Assembly (NCBI RefSeq): GCF_000002515.2
Contig: NC_006037.1
Span: 124,001-188,000 of the forward strand
Origin: Kluyveromyces lactis
Lineage: Eukaryota; Ascomycota; Saccharomycetes; Saccharomycetales; Saccharomycetaceae
Direction: 5' to 3'
DNA length: 64,000 bases
The notes below the pieces were generated by a model. That model saw only the letters and a list, made by a program, of their open reading frames with translations. It searched no databases and was not told the origin of the DNA. A program made the position numbers and the translations under genes. The stretch's first letter is position 1. Every line of letters begins with the position of its first letter. Of this stretch, positions 49,617 through 60,825 are shown piece by piece.

Positions 49617-51977
49617 TTATGTGGTGTGTGGTAAAGCATTTCTTGCTTTCTTAGGTGAAATTGTCAACAATGGGAAATAGTAGCAACCGTTAGGTGTGAA
49701 TTTGAGTTCAACGTCGTAAGTGGCATGCAAGTCATGTGACTTCAAATCTTCCGACAATTTCGTCTTTAACACGGATGCATTGACACTCAATGCAACAGTT
49801 GAGTTAAGCATTGATTTATACCATTGTAACGCCGGTTCTTTCACGTGTTTTGTGCCGGTAGAAACTGGAGAATCATCTGTTTCTCCAGTCTCTATGGTTT
49901 GTATGATAGTAGATAGTGCACTCTTGGCAGATTCTAATTCAGTATTCATAAAGTTCAGAAGTTTGGGTATCTTGGAATGAATTGATGGTGGTTCAATGAC
50001 AAAATCGTTTAATGACTTTTGGAATTGTTCAAATGTGGGGATCTCGGGTATTCCAATTGAGGAAAAGGTCTTAAATCTAAGTTTATGTATGAGTCTATCG
50101 GAACTGAATCGGGTAGACACATCATTCTTAGAATCTATTACGTTGAAAGATTTAAGTAGTGCAAATTGGAATACTTGAGCCAGGGAGAGAGACTTAAATA
50201 TTGTGCATTTCATGAAAAAGAAATTGACAGTTCTCTCGTTTAGTCTTAGTTGAGGTAAAACATTATCTGTTAAATGTCTATAGCGCGCTTTAGCATTCTC
50301 TTTCTTTTCGCCGGCCTTGAGTTTCTTTATTCTCTTATTGTAATTCAAAATGTAACTGATCTTCTGCAACAGAAACTCGTGCAATCTTTTCAAGTTTGAT
50401 TCCAAGTGACTCGACAAGTAATAACAGAACCAGTACTGAGTAAAGGATTCCCAAGGCTTGTAAACTTCCAAATGAAATCCTTCTAAAGTGAATTCTATCA
50501 TCATAAGCAACTTTGTAGTGTAAATCCATGTTGAAACTGGCATCAATGGGATATTCCCCATGTTTGTAATGCTATCTACAATTCCCATTGATTGCCATTG
50601 GGTTTCATATTGCTCAAATTGCGCTTGAACGGAGTCCCAGTCGAGTAATAGTCTATTAAATCCTTGCCGATGCCTACATGAATTTTGTGGCATATTTTGA
50701 TACCAACGAAGGAGGCAATATGAGAGTTCATTCAAGGCTTCTATCATATTATCGCGATCTGTTGTTTGCTCGCGGCTGGATATTACATCGTACAATGCTG
50801 TTCCTGCTAATGAGAACTCGTAAAGGTGCATATCCTTGAACGTGTTAAACCGAAACTTGTCTAAGATGGTGTCTTCTCTAATTAAATATGATTGCAGTAA
50901 CGCACGAGCCATGACTGTCCTTTGTCTAATTCGGTTGAAAAACCAAACATATTGTCTGATTTCGAACGCTGTATTGCAATCTTTTACCGATAATGCCGCT
51001 ATGATATCTCTCATGAATTCAGTATAAGAGACATATTCGTCTCCCTTAGGTTCAAAGAGATCCTTTGGTGGGAAGTTATTATCACGCCTCTTTTGAATGC
51101 CCTTGGAAAAACAACCAGGAGGGTATGAATGCTGCTTAGTAGTATAATCGTCTTGTACCAATGAAGAAATAATATCTAGTGATTTTTGCAAAGGTAGTAA
51201 GTCTGAAGAAACCGAAGACTGACATGAGGGATAATGATAATTGGGTAAGTGCAACAAATGTTTGACTAAATCAACAAGTTTTTGTAGATGCGTAGATTCT
51301 GAGTATGACTGAACTAACAGTTGCAACGAAGAGTTCAATAAATCTATTACTTCTTTTGTGTCCACGCCAGAGAGCATATCCAAACTCATAACGTTACAGT
51401 TCAAGTCTTCCTCCTCGTAAACACCACCATCTTTCAAAACTTTGGAAGTGAACTTTATGAATGAACAAACACCTATCACAAAGCTGCACAAGACTTGATC
51501 ATACAAGGGGTCGCGCGTGCGTAATCCTTGGAACGATTGTAACGATGAAACCGGGTTCGAAGTGTATAATTCCATAAGAAATTCGACGTATCGACAACTT
51601 AGCACCGTAGTGGGTAGAGTTTGGTAATCATGAAGCCAATTCATCAAAGAGCGACATAATCGATCACAAACCGCAGTGACATAATCAAGCCTTTCTCCAT
51701 TATTTGAGTCCCCGTATGGTACATTGCAGTCGAATTCCAACTCTTCAGGGCATAACTCAATAAGGCTTGTATCTAATTTCACGTTGCATACTTCCAATGC
51801 ATAAGTCCCTTCGAACAGATTGAACGTAGCTTCTTTGACCACTGTCTCTGGTGCCAACTTCGCTGCTAGGGCCTTTAAATGATCTGTGATGTCTATAAAC
51901 TGGGCTTCGTTTTTAGGATCCATTCGATGATCTAGCGTTAAATTCGCCAACTCTGCAATGTTATTCTCAACCACCAT
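49617..51977 (-). CDS. MAK10: NatC N-terminal acetyltransferase auxiliary subunit Mak10/Naa35
   Basis: 786 residues from the ATG at 51977; the frame opens one codon upstream with TTG. Mak10 is the large scaffold subunit of NatC (with Mak3 and Mak31), which acetylates N-termini starting Met-Leu, Met-Ile, Met-Phe or Met-Trp; it is needed for L-A virus Gag modification in S. cerevisiae. The conserved N-terminal block is present: DITDHLKALAAKLAPETVVKEATFNLFEGTYALEVCNVKLD at about 28-68 (in pieces). A second block lies at LQSFQGLRTRDPLYDQVLCSFVIGV near 150. S. cerevisiae Mak10 has 733 residues. Same strand and place relative to RPL12 as YEL053C to YEL054C. Confidence 0.94.
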   Translation of the reverse strand: MVVENNIAELANLTLDHRMDPKNEAQFIDITDHLKALAAKLAPETVVKEATFNLFEGTYALEVCNVKLDTSLIELCPEELEFDCNVPYGDSNNGERLDYVTAVCDRLCRSLMNWLHDYQTLPTTVLSCRYVEFLMELYTSNPVSSLQSFQGLRTRDPLYDQVLCSFVIGVCSFIKFTSKVLKDGGVYEEEDLNCNVMSLDMLSGVDTKEVIDLLNSSLQLLVQSYSESTHLQKLVDLVKHLLHLPNYHYPSCQSSVSSDLLPLQKSLDIISSLVQDDYTTKQHSYPPGCFSKGIQKRRDNNFPPKDLFEPKGDEYVSYTEFMRDIIAALSVKDCNTAFEIRQYVWFFNRIRQRTVMARALLQSYLIREDTILDKFRFNTFKDMHLYEFSLAGTALYDVISSREQTTDRDNMIEALNELSYCLLRWYQNMPQNSCRHRQGFNRLLLDWDSVQAQFEQYETQWQSMGIVDSITNMGNIPLMPVSTWIYTTKLLMMIEFTLEGFHLEVYKPWESFTQYWFCYYLSSHLESNLKRLHEFLLQKISYILNYNKRIKKLKAGEKKENAKARYRHLTDNVLPQLRLNERTVNFFFMKCTIFKSLSLAQVFQFALLKSFNVIDSKNDVSTRFSSDRLIHKLRFKTFSSIGIPEIPTFEQFQKSLNDFVIEPPSIHSKIPKLLNFMNTELESAKSALSTIIQTIETGETDDSPVSTGTKHVKEPALQWYKSMLNSTVALSVNASVLKTKLSEDLKSHDLHATYDVELKFTPNGCYYFPLLTISPKKARNALPHTT

Positions 51978-52814
51978 CAATAATCAGGAATGCTGGGAAA
52001 CAAATTTAGTTGCCCCAAGATATCAAACCCTAAAATCTTGCAATGTCTAGTGCTACCGCAACTGTATATTCTGTTCTAATCTCTCTAATTCATGATATCG
52101 TGTGGAAGCCTTAAGCTATCTCACAAGTTAAATTAGGATTTAAACATTTAGTAGAAAAGAGGTAATAAACTCTACACAACATAAAACAAAAGTATCGGAC
52201 CTAAGAAAAGTCAAGGTACTGTGAGAGCCATGCATTGTACAAACTATTCCCAGTTGCTAGAGGCACTTGCAAGTCTGGTACCCCACACTGTTTCTTAAAA
52301 ACGTATGTTCGTTACGTTATTATGTACGCAAGAGCGGAGTATCTATTGGTAAATATCGACATGCATGCTAACAGTCATTCTCGAACAATTGATGATCTCT
52401 AGTTTTCACCAACCAAAGCAAACAAAGCTGTCAGTCATAGCTTTACAAGTCGAATTCAGGGTATTCAGATAGCGACAGGGAGGGGTGGGGAGGAAGACCT
52501 TTAATAGATAGAGATCAGCAGCATGTTTCTACTGTAGAATAAGAACCCGAAATCGGAGAAAAAAAATTAAAGCGGCCTCAGAGTGGGGGACATTGAGAAA
52601 CTATCACTTCAAACCGATGCCCCACTAACAAGTATTTAAGTAAAGGCCATGGTGAATGTTAGATATTCACTTCTTAGCAATTGGAAACGTTTTGTATTAG
52701 AGCTGCACTTCCGAATTACTATTTGTCCATAAATAATACACTAGTTACTCTATCGTTAATTAAGGTAGATACAATCTATTGCAATTGGGAAAAGGTCATG
52801 TACAAGGACAAGCG
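51978..52814. other. Intergenic: divergent MAK10/AFG1 promoter
   Basis: 837 bp. A G-rich stretch at about 52478-52495 (GGGAGGGGTGGGGAGG) contains AGGGG stress-element cores and could also suit Mig1-type factors. No gene is seen. Confidence 0.5.
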
Positions 52815-54338
52815 ATGCTGATATTTTCACAGGGTTGTAAGAAGGTTCTTGTCAGTAGAGTTGGCAGCGGTCTTGTTGAAAGACCAGGGTATACCTTTGG
52901 ACTTTTCCAACAAGTATTGGCACAGCGGTGGGTTTCTCAATCTGCGGATGTTACGGAAACACCGTTGTCGAAATATGACGAGTTGGTAAAGCTCGGAAAA
53001 TTAAGAGATGATCCGTATCAGCGGAGTATCATCAAATCCTTAGGTCATTTGCACGACTCTTTGGTTTCGTACAATCCGGAACCAGTACAACCACCAAGCG
53101 TGCTAGATCAAGTCGGCTGGAAAACAGGGTTTCTTGGGAAATTATTTGCAAGGAAAGAGAAGTATTCGACGGAGGGTGTTCCTAAGGGTATATATTTATA
53201 CGGTGATGTAGGATGTGGAAAGACGATGTTGATGGAGTTGTTCTATTTGACAGTTCCTCCAGCTTTGTCAAAGAAACGTATACATTTCCATCAGTTCATG
53301 CAGTATGTGCATAAAAGATCTCATGACATTATATCCGAACAAAATTTCGATGCTTTGGGTGAAGCTAAGGGAAGAGATATCGACCCAATCCCATTTCTAG
53401 CGGCAGAGATTGCAAACACTTCTAGAGTGCTTTGTTTCGACGAGTTTCAAGTGACGGACGTGGCAGATGCCATGATTTTACGGAGGTTAATTACTACATT
53501 GCTTTCCAAAGAGTACGGTGTTGTACTCTTTGCAACGAGTAACAGAAAGCCAGATGATCTTTACATCAATGGTGTTCAAAGAGAATCGTTTGTTCCATGT
53601 ATTGAACTGATAAAGGAAAGAACCGAAGTGGTATTGTTGGATTCTCCTACCGATTATCGTAAGATTCCAAGACCAATTTCATCTGTTTATTACTATCCAA
53701 GTCATAATTTATCCTATTTTTCAAAAGAGTGTGAATTGGCGAGGAAATTACACGTACAGCAATGGTATAGTTATTTTGCCCAACTGCATCGTCCCAGTAA
53801 GTCAGAAAATGGCCATGACATTGTATATAACTATCCATTGACTATCTGGGGTAGACAATTACTCGTTCCTAAATGTACACCTGGGAGAGTAGCACAATTC
53901 ACCTTTAAACAATTATGTGGAGAACCTTTGGCTGCTGGTGACTATTTAACTTTGGCTAACTCATTCAAGTCCTTTGTTGTCACAGATTTGCCATACTTAA
54001 CCATATACGTACGTGACGAAGTTAGACGGTTCATTACATTCTTGGATGCAGTTTACGATAACGGTGGTAAATTAGCTACCACTGGTGCAGATGACTTCAC
54101 CTCACTATTCGTGGAACCAGAAGATATTGTCAACGACTATGAGCTTAAACCAGCAGATCAAATGAAACATGAAGATGAACCTGAAGTAGAGGATGAATTG
54201 GTCAGTAAACACGGATTTTCTAAGGATATTGCCAAAAAAGCACAGATTTTCGCATTAGATGAAGAACGGTTTGCATTTGCAAGAGCCCTAAGTAGATTAT
54301 CCCACATGAGTTCAACTGATTGGGTCGAAAAACAGTAA
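52815..54338 (+). CDS. AFG1: Mitochondrial AAA-type ATPase Afg1
   Basis: 507 residues from the ATG at 52815 (S. cerevisiae 509). The frame is open 12 codons upstream but starts with TTG. The first 25 residues, [19 protein letters not shown] and on, are basic and free of acids, as expected for a mitochondrial presequence. Walker A GDVGCGKT is at 130-137 and Walker B CFDEFQ with D209 and E210. Afg1 (LACE1/AFG1L) is an inner-membrane associated ATPase that helps clear mitochondrially made cytochrome oxidase subunits. It is divergent from MAK10 exactly as YEL052W is from YEL053C. Confidence 0.96.
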   Translation: MLIFSQGCKKVLVSRVGSGLVERPGYTFGLFQQVLAQRWVSQSADVTETPLSKYDELVKLGKLRDDPYQRSIIKSLGHLHDSLVSYNPEPVQPPSVLDQVGWKTGFLGKLFARKEKYSTEGVPKGIYLYGDVGCGKTMLMELFYLTVPPALSKKRIHFHQFMQYVHKRSHDIISEQNFDALGEAKGRDIDPIPFLAAEIANTSRVLCFDEFQVTDVADAMILRRLITTLLSKEYGVVLFATSNRKPDDLYINGVQRESFVPCIELIKERTEVVLLDSPTDYRKIPRPISSVYYYPSHNLSYFSKECELARKLHVQQWYSYFAQLHRPSKSENGHDIVYNYPLTIWGRQLLVPKCTPGRVAQFTFKQLCGEPLAAGDYLTLANSFKSFVVTDLPYLTIYVRDEVRRFITFLDAVYDNGGKLATTGADDFTSLFVEPEDIVNDYELKPADQMKHEDEPEVEDELVSKHGFSKDIAKKAQIFALDEERFAFARALSRLSHMSSTDWVEKQ

Positions 54339-54457
54339 GATACTAGTGTTTTTGTATGTTACACGTCATCAAAGAAAGACAATACGACATCTTCCAAAAC
54401 AAAACATAAGAGATTGATCGATATGCCATTATCAACTTTAATCAATATATATCCATT

Positions 54458-56854
54458 TTATAGACCTAAATCAATTTCAGCCGTATTTGAGTATCCTTTA
54501 TCTTCTGCGCTTGGTGGTCCGCTTCCACTAATTTTCGCAGTTGACGCCCTAAATTCGATGCTATCTGCATGTCTGGATACTTCCTCTGTATTTACTTTCA
54601 TTGTGTCCTCTAGGAACCTACGTGCTTTTAGCATGTTCTTGAACGAGTCTTTTGTACCGTGCATAGTTTCGAAATTCCTCCAGAAATCCCAAAGTTCTTC
54701 ATTCTGTGCGGGCTTCAGTAATTTGCTCCCGTAGTCTAACAATGCTCTACAACGAGCAACCTCATTACGCGATTCTTCTAAGATAGCAAATGGAAGTAGA
54801 AACTTGATTGCTTTAGAATTGGGCAATGTTTCTATACATTCTTCATATAGTTTTCTGGTGTGATTGACGTCCAATTGTTTTTCACTTCTATTGATGCATT
54901 CTTCCCATAAAGTACATTTACTTTCAAGATCCGAAATATTCTTGGCTCCTTTGTGCAAAATCTCGACACTTCTCTCGTGGAAACCAAGGTTTAACTCAAA
55001 GTCGCTGTACTTTTCAAAGAACGAAACACATGCCACTCCTGAAGCTGCAAGCTTAATAGCAGATTCAAAAATATCTCTTTTTTGCTCTTTAGTGATATCA
55101 GCTTTGAGTGCCACATCCAGATATATATCCCAAATAGACTTCGATACGCTTGGAGGAAAAATCTCAACACTCCTTTCGAAAACAGCCAAAGCTTCTGCTT
55201 GATGGCCAGAAGATTCATTTAATAACGCATAATTAATAAACATGGCTGGTGTTGCTGCCTTGATGAGTATTGCTGTTTCATACGCATTTACAGCTGTACC
55301 ATAGTTTCCTTTGACCTCCAATAAGTCAAGGTACATTGCCCATAAGCGTTTAGATGAGAAAATTGCTGCTTGTGCTGGCGATTCTCCTTTCTCAAATTTT
55401 TGTAGGAGTAATTCATGATTATCTGGTATTTCTAATACAACGGACAAAACTTTTATGGCATCGTCAATGCTTCTTTTTAGTCTGTATTCACACCAATATA
55501 ACCAAACATTTTCAAGATCTACTAAAAATTTGAAAGGGACGTTAGTGGCTTTGTCCAGCAAGACCTCGGATTTTTCAATATCCTCTTCAAAAAGTCTGCA
55601 ATATTGACACCATAATTCTCCTAATAGCCCTGGAGTAGTCTGAAGTCTATAGTCCACGGTAAGAACAGCATCTGCATAAACTTTAGCTTTATCAGAGATG
55701 GTATCAAAAAGCTTCACTCGTTCTAGCCACAATTTGATGTTGTTGGGTTCTCGCCTCAATTCTAAGTCGTTTAATCTAATAGTGTGGTTTTTTATTAATG
55801 AGGTTAGAGTGTCGGCATGTAGTCTTATATTTGCGAACAGCCGTTGCTTTTCTGAATTATCGTCTTTCATCTTTTGAATTAATTCTTGGGTCAATAGCTC
55901 CTCCATACGAATCCAAAAATCATATAATACAGAAAATTCGATAATGTCTTTAGTTTCGCTTATAACTTTCTCTAAGTACAGCTCAGCTTCCGTTATTTTT
56001 CCTTGACGTATCAGGTTAAATATCAAATATGTCTTAAGTTCACCCTTCTTGAAAGGGAATAATTCGATACATTGGTCCACTACCGCAGCAACCCCTGCTG
56101 AATTATCCACAAGAATCATTGAAGTGATGTAACTAACGTAAAGTTCAAATAAACTTGTCTGAGATGGCTTTAAATTAGGTGATAGATGTTTTTCAAATAC
56201 TCGAACGATCGTGCTCCAATCATGAGTCTTAAAAATGTAGATCAATAAAGGCTCTATGTCGTCACAAATAAGTGAATATCTCTGTAGGATTGAGGAAGAC
56301 CAGAGGTCTGTATCAAAATTCGTCGAATGCTCTCCGTGAACAAAATAGTAGATGGAATCCTCTAAAGAAAGTTCATACCTCTTGTTGTCTATTAACAATT
56401 CATTGATAATGAAATCGATGACAACACGCCATATTGCTTCATGGTACTCCCACGACATTGATCGTAGCGCTTTTCCAAGCAGTTCTCTAATCCTCTTCAA
56501 ATCCTTAAACTGTATTACCCATTCCATATACATAATCCATGCATCCCCAACTTTGCCACATGATGTTAAGCACTGTTCGAATAGTAACGATATCTTATTG
56601 TATTCATCTTTGTGCCTGAAAATATCACAATCGTTCAATAATTCTATCCTCCATTTCAAGAACTCTTTCCATAGATGCCAGTCGTCCTTGATCTCCTTCA
56701 AACAACGTTCGTATAGCCAATCTAAATTCAACTCATCGCCTGCTGATCTTTTAGTTGCCAAATATCTCGACCATGATACAGCATTGTCTCTTTCTCTAAC
56801 AACACCATACTCAAACGGAATATCTTCCTCCTTGACAAATTTATCTATTTCCAT
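54458..56854 (-). CDS. SYF1: Splicing factor Syf1 (HAT-repeat protein of the Prp19 complex)
   Basis: 798 residues made almost wholly of half-a-TPR (HAT) repeats, recognisable by the recurring W..Y..E/R spacing, for example WHLWKEFLKWRIELL near 57, WIMYMEWVIQFKDLKRIR near 105 and LWDFWRNFETMHGTKDSF near 737. Syf1 is an arch-forming scaffold of the NTC in activated spliceosomes. S. cerevisiae Syf1 has 859 residues. The start is the ATG at 56854. Equivalent to YDR416W, interleaved between AFG1 and VMA8 as expected before genome duplication. Confidence 0.95.
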   Translation of the reverse strand: MEIDKFVKEEDIPFEYGVVRERDNAVSWSRYLATKRSAGDELNLDWLYERCLKEIKDDWHLWKEFLKWRIELLNDCDIFRHKDEYNKISLLFEQCLTSCGKVGDAWIMYMEWVIQFKDLKRIRELLGKALRSMSWEYHEAIWRVVIDFIINELLIDNKRYELSLEDSIYYFVHGEHSTNFDTDLWSSSILQRYSLICDDIEPLLIYIFKTHDWSTIVRVFEKHLSPNLKPSQTSLFELYVSYITSMILVDNSAGVAAVVDQCIELFPFKKGELKTYLIFNLIRQGKITEAELYLEKVISETKDIIEFSVLYDFWIRMEELLTQELIQKMKDDNSEKQRLFANIRLHADTLTSLIKNHTIRLNDLELRREPNNIKLWLERVKLFDTISDKAKVYADAVLTVDYRLQTTPGLLGELWCQYCRLFEEDIEKSEVLLDKATNVPFKFLVDLENVWLYWCEYRLKRSIDDAIKVLSVVLEIPDNHELLLQKFEKGESPAQAAIFSSKRLWAMYLDLLEVKGNYGTAVNAYETAILIKAATPAMFINYALLNESSGHQAEALAVFERSVEIFPPSVSKSIWDIYLDVALKADITKEQKRDIFESAIKLAASGVACVSFFEKYSDFELNLGFHERSVEILHKGAKNISDLESKCTLWEECINRSEKQLDVNHTRKLYEECIETLPNSKAIKFLLPFAILEESRNEVARCRALLDYGSKLLKPAQNEELWDFWRNFETMHGTKDSFKNMLKARRFLEDTMKVNTEEVSRHADSIEFRASTAKISGSGPPSAEDKGYSNTAEIDLGL

Positions 56855-57273
56855 CGAAACATATGTCTCTCGCAGTACCTGGTGGAAAAACAGTGCACTA
56901 ACTTTACCTTAGATGGAGCTTTAATTGTAACTCATCTCATTAAACGTTTTGACATATCACCGTAAATGAAATAATATCTAAATTTCGAAATTAACCAATT
57001 TTCAAAATATCTGAAATATAAGACATTCAATCATTTGACGAAAGAAAGGTAGAAAAGGGGGGCATATATCAGCTGGGGCAGAACGTTGCAATTAGGCTGG
57101 CACTGACAAGTATCCAACCTGGAACACATTTACTTGTAATCGTTTGCTTTTTCTTTGAAAAGAACTGTTTTTCTACTGTACCAATCAGGTGAGTTTGGTA
57201 CTAAGCGTACTGATAACATATTACAGCAAGGAAGGAACGACTTCACTCCTAGCATCTTGAATTTTATCGAAAA
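56855..57273. other. Intergenic: divergent SYF1/VMA8 promoter
   Basis: 419 bp. It has a GGGG-rich spot near 57056-57062. No named motif is certain. Confidence 0.5.
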
Positions 57274-58104
57274 ATGTCTAGTAATAGGGAACAGGTTTTC
57301 CCCACTCGTATGACCTTGGGTCTTATGAAGACTAAGTTAAAGGGTGCTAATCAGGGTTATTCTTTGTTGAAGAGAAAGTCTGAAGCATTAACGAAGAGAT
57401 TCCGTGATATCACTAAAAGAATAGATGATTCAAAGCAGAAGATGGGCAGAGTGATGCAAACAGCTGCGTTCTCTTTGGCGGAGGTCACATATGCTACAGG
57501 TGAAAATATAGGGTACCAAGTTCAAGAGAATGTTGCCAATGCAAGATTCAAAGTTAGGGCCACGCAAGAAAACGTGAGTGGTGTGTACTTGCCTCAATTT
57601 GAATCATTCATCGACTCCAACATCAACGACTTCAAAATGACAGGTCTAGGTCGTGGTGGTCAACAAGTTCAGCGTGCTAAGGAAATTTACTCAAGGGCTG
57701 TTGAAACACTAGTTGAATTGGCTTCGTTACAAACGGCTTTCATTATCTTGGACGAAGTTATCAAAGTTACCAACCGTAGAGTGAATGCCATTGAACATGT
57801 GATCATTCCAAGAACGGAAAACACCATTGCTTATATCAACTCCGAGCTAGACGAATTGGATAGAGAAGAGTTTTATAGATTGAAGAAAGTGCAAGAAAAG
57901 AAACAGATTCAAACTGCTCAGTTGGATGCTGAAATGAAGCAGAAGAAATTAGATGAAGCAAATGCTGAGTCTGAAGGTAAACCAGATTCTCAAGAAGCGA
58001 CCAAAACTGGCGTAGAAGCTGCCGACACACAAGAACAAGAAGAACAATCTGGCCCACAAGTAGAAGCTCTGATTACCGAACAAGAGGAAGATGTCATCTT
58101 TTGA
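57274..58104 (+). CDS. VMA8: V-ATPase subunit D (Vma8)
   Basis: 276 residues. Subunit D is the central rotor shaft of the V1 sector, driving proton pumping into the vacuole. The N-terminal [27 protein letters not shown] block (about residues 9-35) and the C-terminal coiled coil [20 protein letters not shown] are hallmark subunit D sequences. The last 60 residues are E/Q/K-rich and account for the extra length over S. cerevisiae (256). The start is the first ATG. Equivalent to YEL051W. Confidence 0.97.
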   Translation: MSSNREQVFPTRMTLGLMKTKLKGANQGYSLLKRKSEALTKRFRDITKRIDDSKQKMGRVMQTAAFSLAEVTYATGENIGYQVQENVANARFKVRATQENVSGVYLPQFESFIDSNINDFKMTGLGRGGQQVQRAKEIYSRAVETLVELASLQTAFIILDEVIKVTNRRVNAIEHVIIPRTENTIAYINSELDELDREEFYRLKKVQEKKQIQTAQLDAEMKQKKLDEANAESEGKPDSQEATKTGVEAADTQEQEEQSGPQVEALITEQEEDVIF

Positions 58105-58325
58105 TCTTTGGTTTCTCCCTTTCTCCATTATTGTATATCAATGAATATCATTTTCCATAATATGTACACTAAACTTCTAAACAACGTTAGTTCTACTTAG
58201 ATGTCAAAAAAACCCTTTTTCCCTTCAGAAACAAGTGGATAAATACTGTATTAAAAGGGACAGTACAAGCATCTACCGGTGTATACTTTGCTTCAACTCC
58301 GTAGCAAATATCAGATTGGCTAGTT

Positions 58326-59447
58326 ATGAAGTTTGGGTGGTTCTTGTTGGCAGCTTCTGTGGCAGCTTTGCCATTTGATAGTTTACATGTTCTTGAGATC
58401 GAGGAAGGTAAGACTATTATGGTACGAGAGACCGAGAAATGGTCTCTCAAGAGGAAAGGAGTGCAATTCATGGATATTACCAATTTTCCCAAATTACTTA
58501 AGTCCAAAGATGAAAAGGCTGTTGTGCCAGTGTACCGTTATCCGAAGGAAACTCAATGCGACGAAATTGTAAATTCGTTGTCCAAGGGAGTTGATAAGGT
58601 TTCAATGCATGATAATTTGGCAAAATTCACAAGTTTCTACACTCGCTATTACAAATCTGACACGGGGTACGAATCTGCTGTTTGGCTCTCCGAGAAATTA
58701 TCTAACATCACTAGTCCATTGAACAATGACGTTGTCATTGAACATGTTCAGCATAAAGGTTGGAAGCAATTCTCCATCATCGTATCGATTAAAGGAGCAC
58801 AAACTCCCGAGAACATTGTCGTAATGGGATCGCATCAGGACTCTATGAACCTTTTATTGCCATCGATACTTGCTGCGCCAGGAGCTGATGACGATGGATC
58901 TGGTACCGTAACCAATCTAGAGGCATTGAGATTATACGTTGAACATCTCTCTACAACAGGTTACAGACCCAATAACACCATTGAGTTCCATTTCTATAGT
59001 GCAGAAGAAGGTGGTTTACTAGGTTCTTTGGATGTCTTCACCAGGTATGCAGAGGAGAACAAAAAAGTCGTCGCAATGTTGCAACAAGATATGACCGGAT
59101 ATGTTGAAGATCCAGAAAATGAGCATGTTGGTGTCATTACTGATTATACCACGCCAGGTCTAACTGAATTTATTAAGTTGATTATAAGAAGATTCTTGGA
59201 TATTCCTTACGTGGAAACGGAATGTGGATATGCATGTAGTGATCACGGAAGTGCAACGAAGAATGGATTCCCCGCTTCCTTTGTCATTGAAAGTGAGTTC
59301 AACAAATCTAACAAATACATTCACAGTACGATGGACACTTTAGACAGACTTTCATTTGATCACATGGCCCAGCATGTAAGGTTAGTCGTTGGTTCCTTAT
59401 TCGAACTTGGGAACTGGGAATTTAAGCTGGAAGAAGAGACCAAATGA
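58326..59447 (+). CDS. Secreted/vacuolar M28 zinc aminopeptidase (YDR415C type)
   Basis: 373 residues. A short signal peptide (about 1-17) precedes a propeptide-like part and an M28-family peptidase domain. Zinc ligands are all visible: H in MGSHQDS, D in PGADDDGSG, the E pair in SAEEGGLLGS (catalytic base and ligand), D in QQDMTGY and H in SDHGSATK. The family is leucine/bacterial-leucyl-type aminopeptidase. S. cerevisiae YDR415C has 374 residues and the same place between VMA8/SYF1 and ERD1 homologues. Biological substrate is not known. 221 bp separates it from VMA8 on the same strand. Confidence 0.93.
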   Translation: MKFGWFLLAASVAALPFDSLHVLEIEEGKTIMVRETEKWSLKRKGVQFMDITNFPKLLKSKDEKAVVPVYRYPKETQCDEIVNSLSKGVDKVSMHDNLAKFTSFYTRYYKSDTGYESAVWLSEKLSNITSPLNNDVVIEHVQHKGWKQFSIIVSIKGAQTPENIVVMGSHQDSMNLLLPSILAAPGADDDGSGTVTNLEALRLYVEHLSTTGYRPNNTIEFHFYSAEEGGLLGSLDVFTRYAEENKKVVAMLQQDMTGYVEDPENEHVGVITDYTTPGLTEFIKLIIRRFLDIPYVETECGYACSDHGSATKNGFPASFVIESEFNKSNKYIHSTMDTLDRLSFDHMAQHVRLVVGSLFELGNWEFKLEEETK

Positions 59448-59619
59448 TGCTCTGGATGTAGTAATCTAAACTTTGTTTAAAATAGAGTTGGTAACTGAAC
59501 AGATGTTATGTTATTTCTTTAAATTAACTAGTTCTACGATATTTACAGGATGGAAGTCATTGAAATAAGTTTACAAAAACTGATGATATTTAAGATAGGA
59601 TCAGTTGTGGGGAAGCTTA

Positions 59620-60825
59620 TCATTGTCTAGCCTTTCTACCAGCCTTACCTCTTGGTCTATCTTTAACCTTCATTTTGTTTTGATGCTTACCCCTTCTTGT
59701 CTTGTAACCCTTGGCCAATTGACCCCATGGAGACATGGACAACTTTTTGGACTTAGATTTACCTCTACCACCACCGTGAGGATGGTCACATTTGTTCATT
59801 GCCACACCTCTGACAGTTGGTCTTATACCCAACCATCTAGATCTACCAGCTTTACCTAGAGAACGGTTTTGATGGTCAATATTTGAGACAACACCCATGG
59901 TAGCTGCAGCTTCCAATGATACGTAACGGTGCTCACCACTTTGTAGACGGACAACAGCTTTATTCTTTTCTGGGATCTTGGATAAGATACGTGCGTAAGA
60001 ACCAGCAGCACGACAGAACTTACCTGGACCTGTAGGAGTGATACCAATATTATGAACGATGGATCCGATTGGGATCATAGAGATTGGTAGACAGTTACCT
60101 CTTTGAGCTGTTCTAACAGATAAGATGGCAGGATCGATCTTCCCACCCATTTCTTTCAAAAATGATGGTGGAATACCTTTTCTGTATGATTCGATGGTAT
60201 CCCCAGCTCTTAGCCCATCACATGCTAAAATGTAGCTTAGGGCACCAGTATCGTTATGTTTTATCAATGCAATATGTGCACTTCTACCAGGATCGTATTC
60301 GATTCTTTCCACAGTTTGCATACCAGATTCGAAACGACTGAAATCGACTGTTCTCAATCTTCTTTTATGACCACCACCACGATGTCTCACCGTGATCTTA
60401 CCACTATGGTTTCTACCACCATTTCCTCTCTTGGCAAGAGTCAAAGATTTAACAGGTCTTCCCTTATGCAAATATGGATAAATTGGCGCACGGTACCATC
60501 TCAAACCTGGAGAAACCGGTTTCAATTTCTTCATTTGTGTAACTTCCTTAGCCAACTTTCTTCTTCTTCTTAACAATTCGTCTTGCTTCTCTAGTGCTAC
60601 CACATCTGTGTTATTAGGAACGATTTTCAACATATGGACATTGACATCGTCAACTGAAGATTGTTCTTCATTCCCGGTTGGAGTGATGCTGGCCATAGAT
60701 CTGATTCCACCAAGTGAAGTATTGTTCAAAGACATTATCATCGAAACATTCCACGGAACTTGAACTCTTGAGGAGACGCCGCTGGCAAGCGGCGTCAGGC
60801 ATCTCAAGTTGAATTGCTTGAACAT
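59620..60825 (-). CDS. RML2: Mitochondrial large ribosomal subunit protein uL2m (Rml2)
   Basis: 401 residues. The C-terminal three quarters is a bacterial-type L2: [20 protein letters not shown] near 137-155 and the C-terminal peptidyl-transferase loop [13 protein letters not shown] near 344-356, including the conserved histidine. The N-terminal 60 residues fit a mitochondrial presequence. S. cerevisiae Rml2 has 393 residues. Codons 10-17 contain a GC-rich 9-bp inverted repeat (60775-60796). Equivalent to YEL050C. The start is the ATG at 60825. Confidence 0.96.
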   Translation of the reverse strand: MFKQFNLRCLTPLASGVSSRVQVPWNVSMIMSLNNTSLGGIRSMASITPTGNEEQSSVDDVNVHMLKIVPNNTDVVALEKQDELLRRRRKLAKEVTQMKKLKPVSPGLRWYRAPIYPYLHKGRPVKSLTLAKRGNGGRNHSGKITVRHRGGGHKRRLRTVDFSRFESGMQTVERIEYDPGRSAHIALIKHNDTGALSYILACDGLRAGDTIESYRKGIPPSFLKEMGGKIDPAILSVRTAQRGNCLPISMIPIGSIVHNIGITPTGPGKFCRAAGSYARILSKIPEKNKAVVRLQSGEHRYVSLEAAATMGVVSNIDHQNRSLGKAGRSRWLGIRPTVRGVAMNKCDHPHGGGRGKSKSKKLSMSPWGQLAKGYKTRRGKHQNKMKVKDRPRGKAGRKARQ

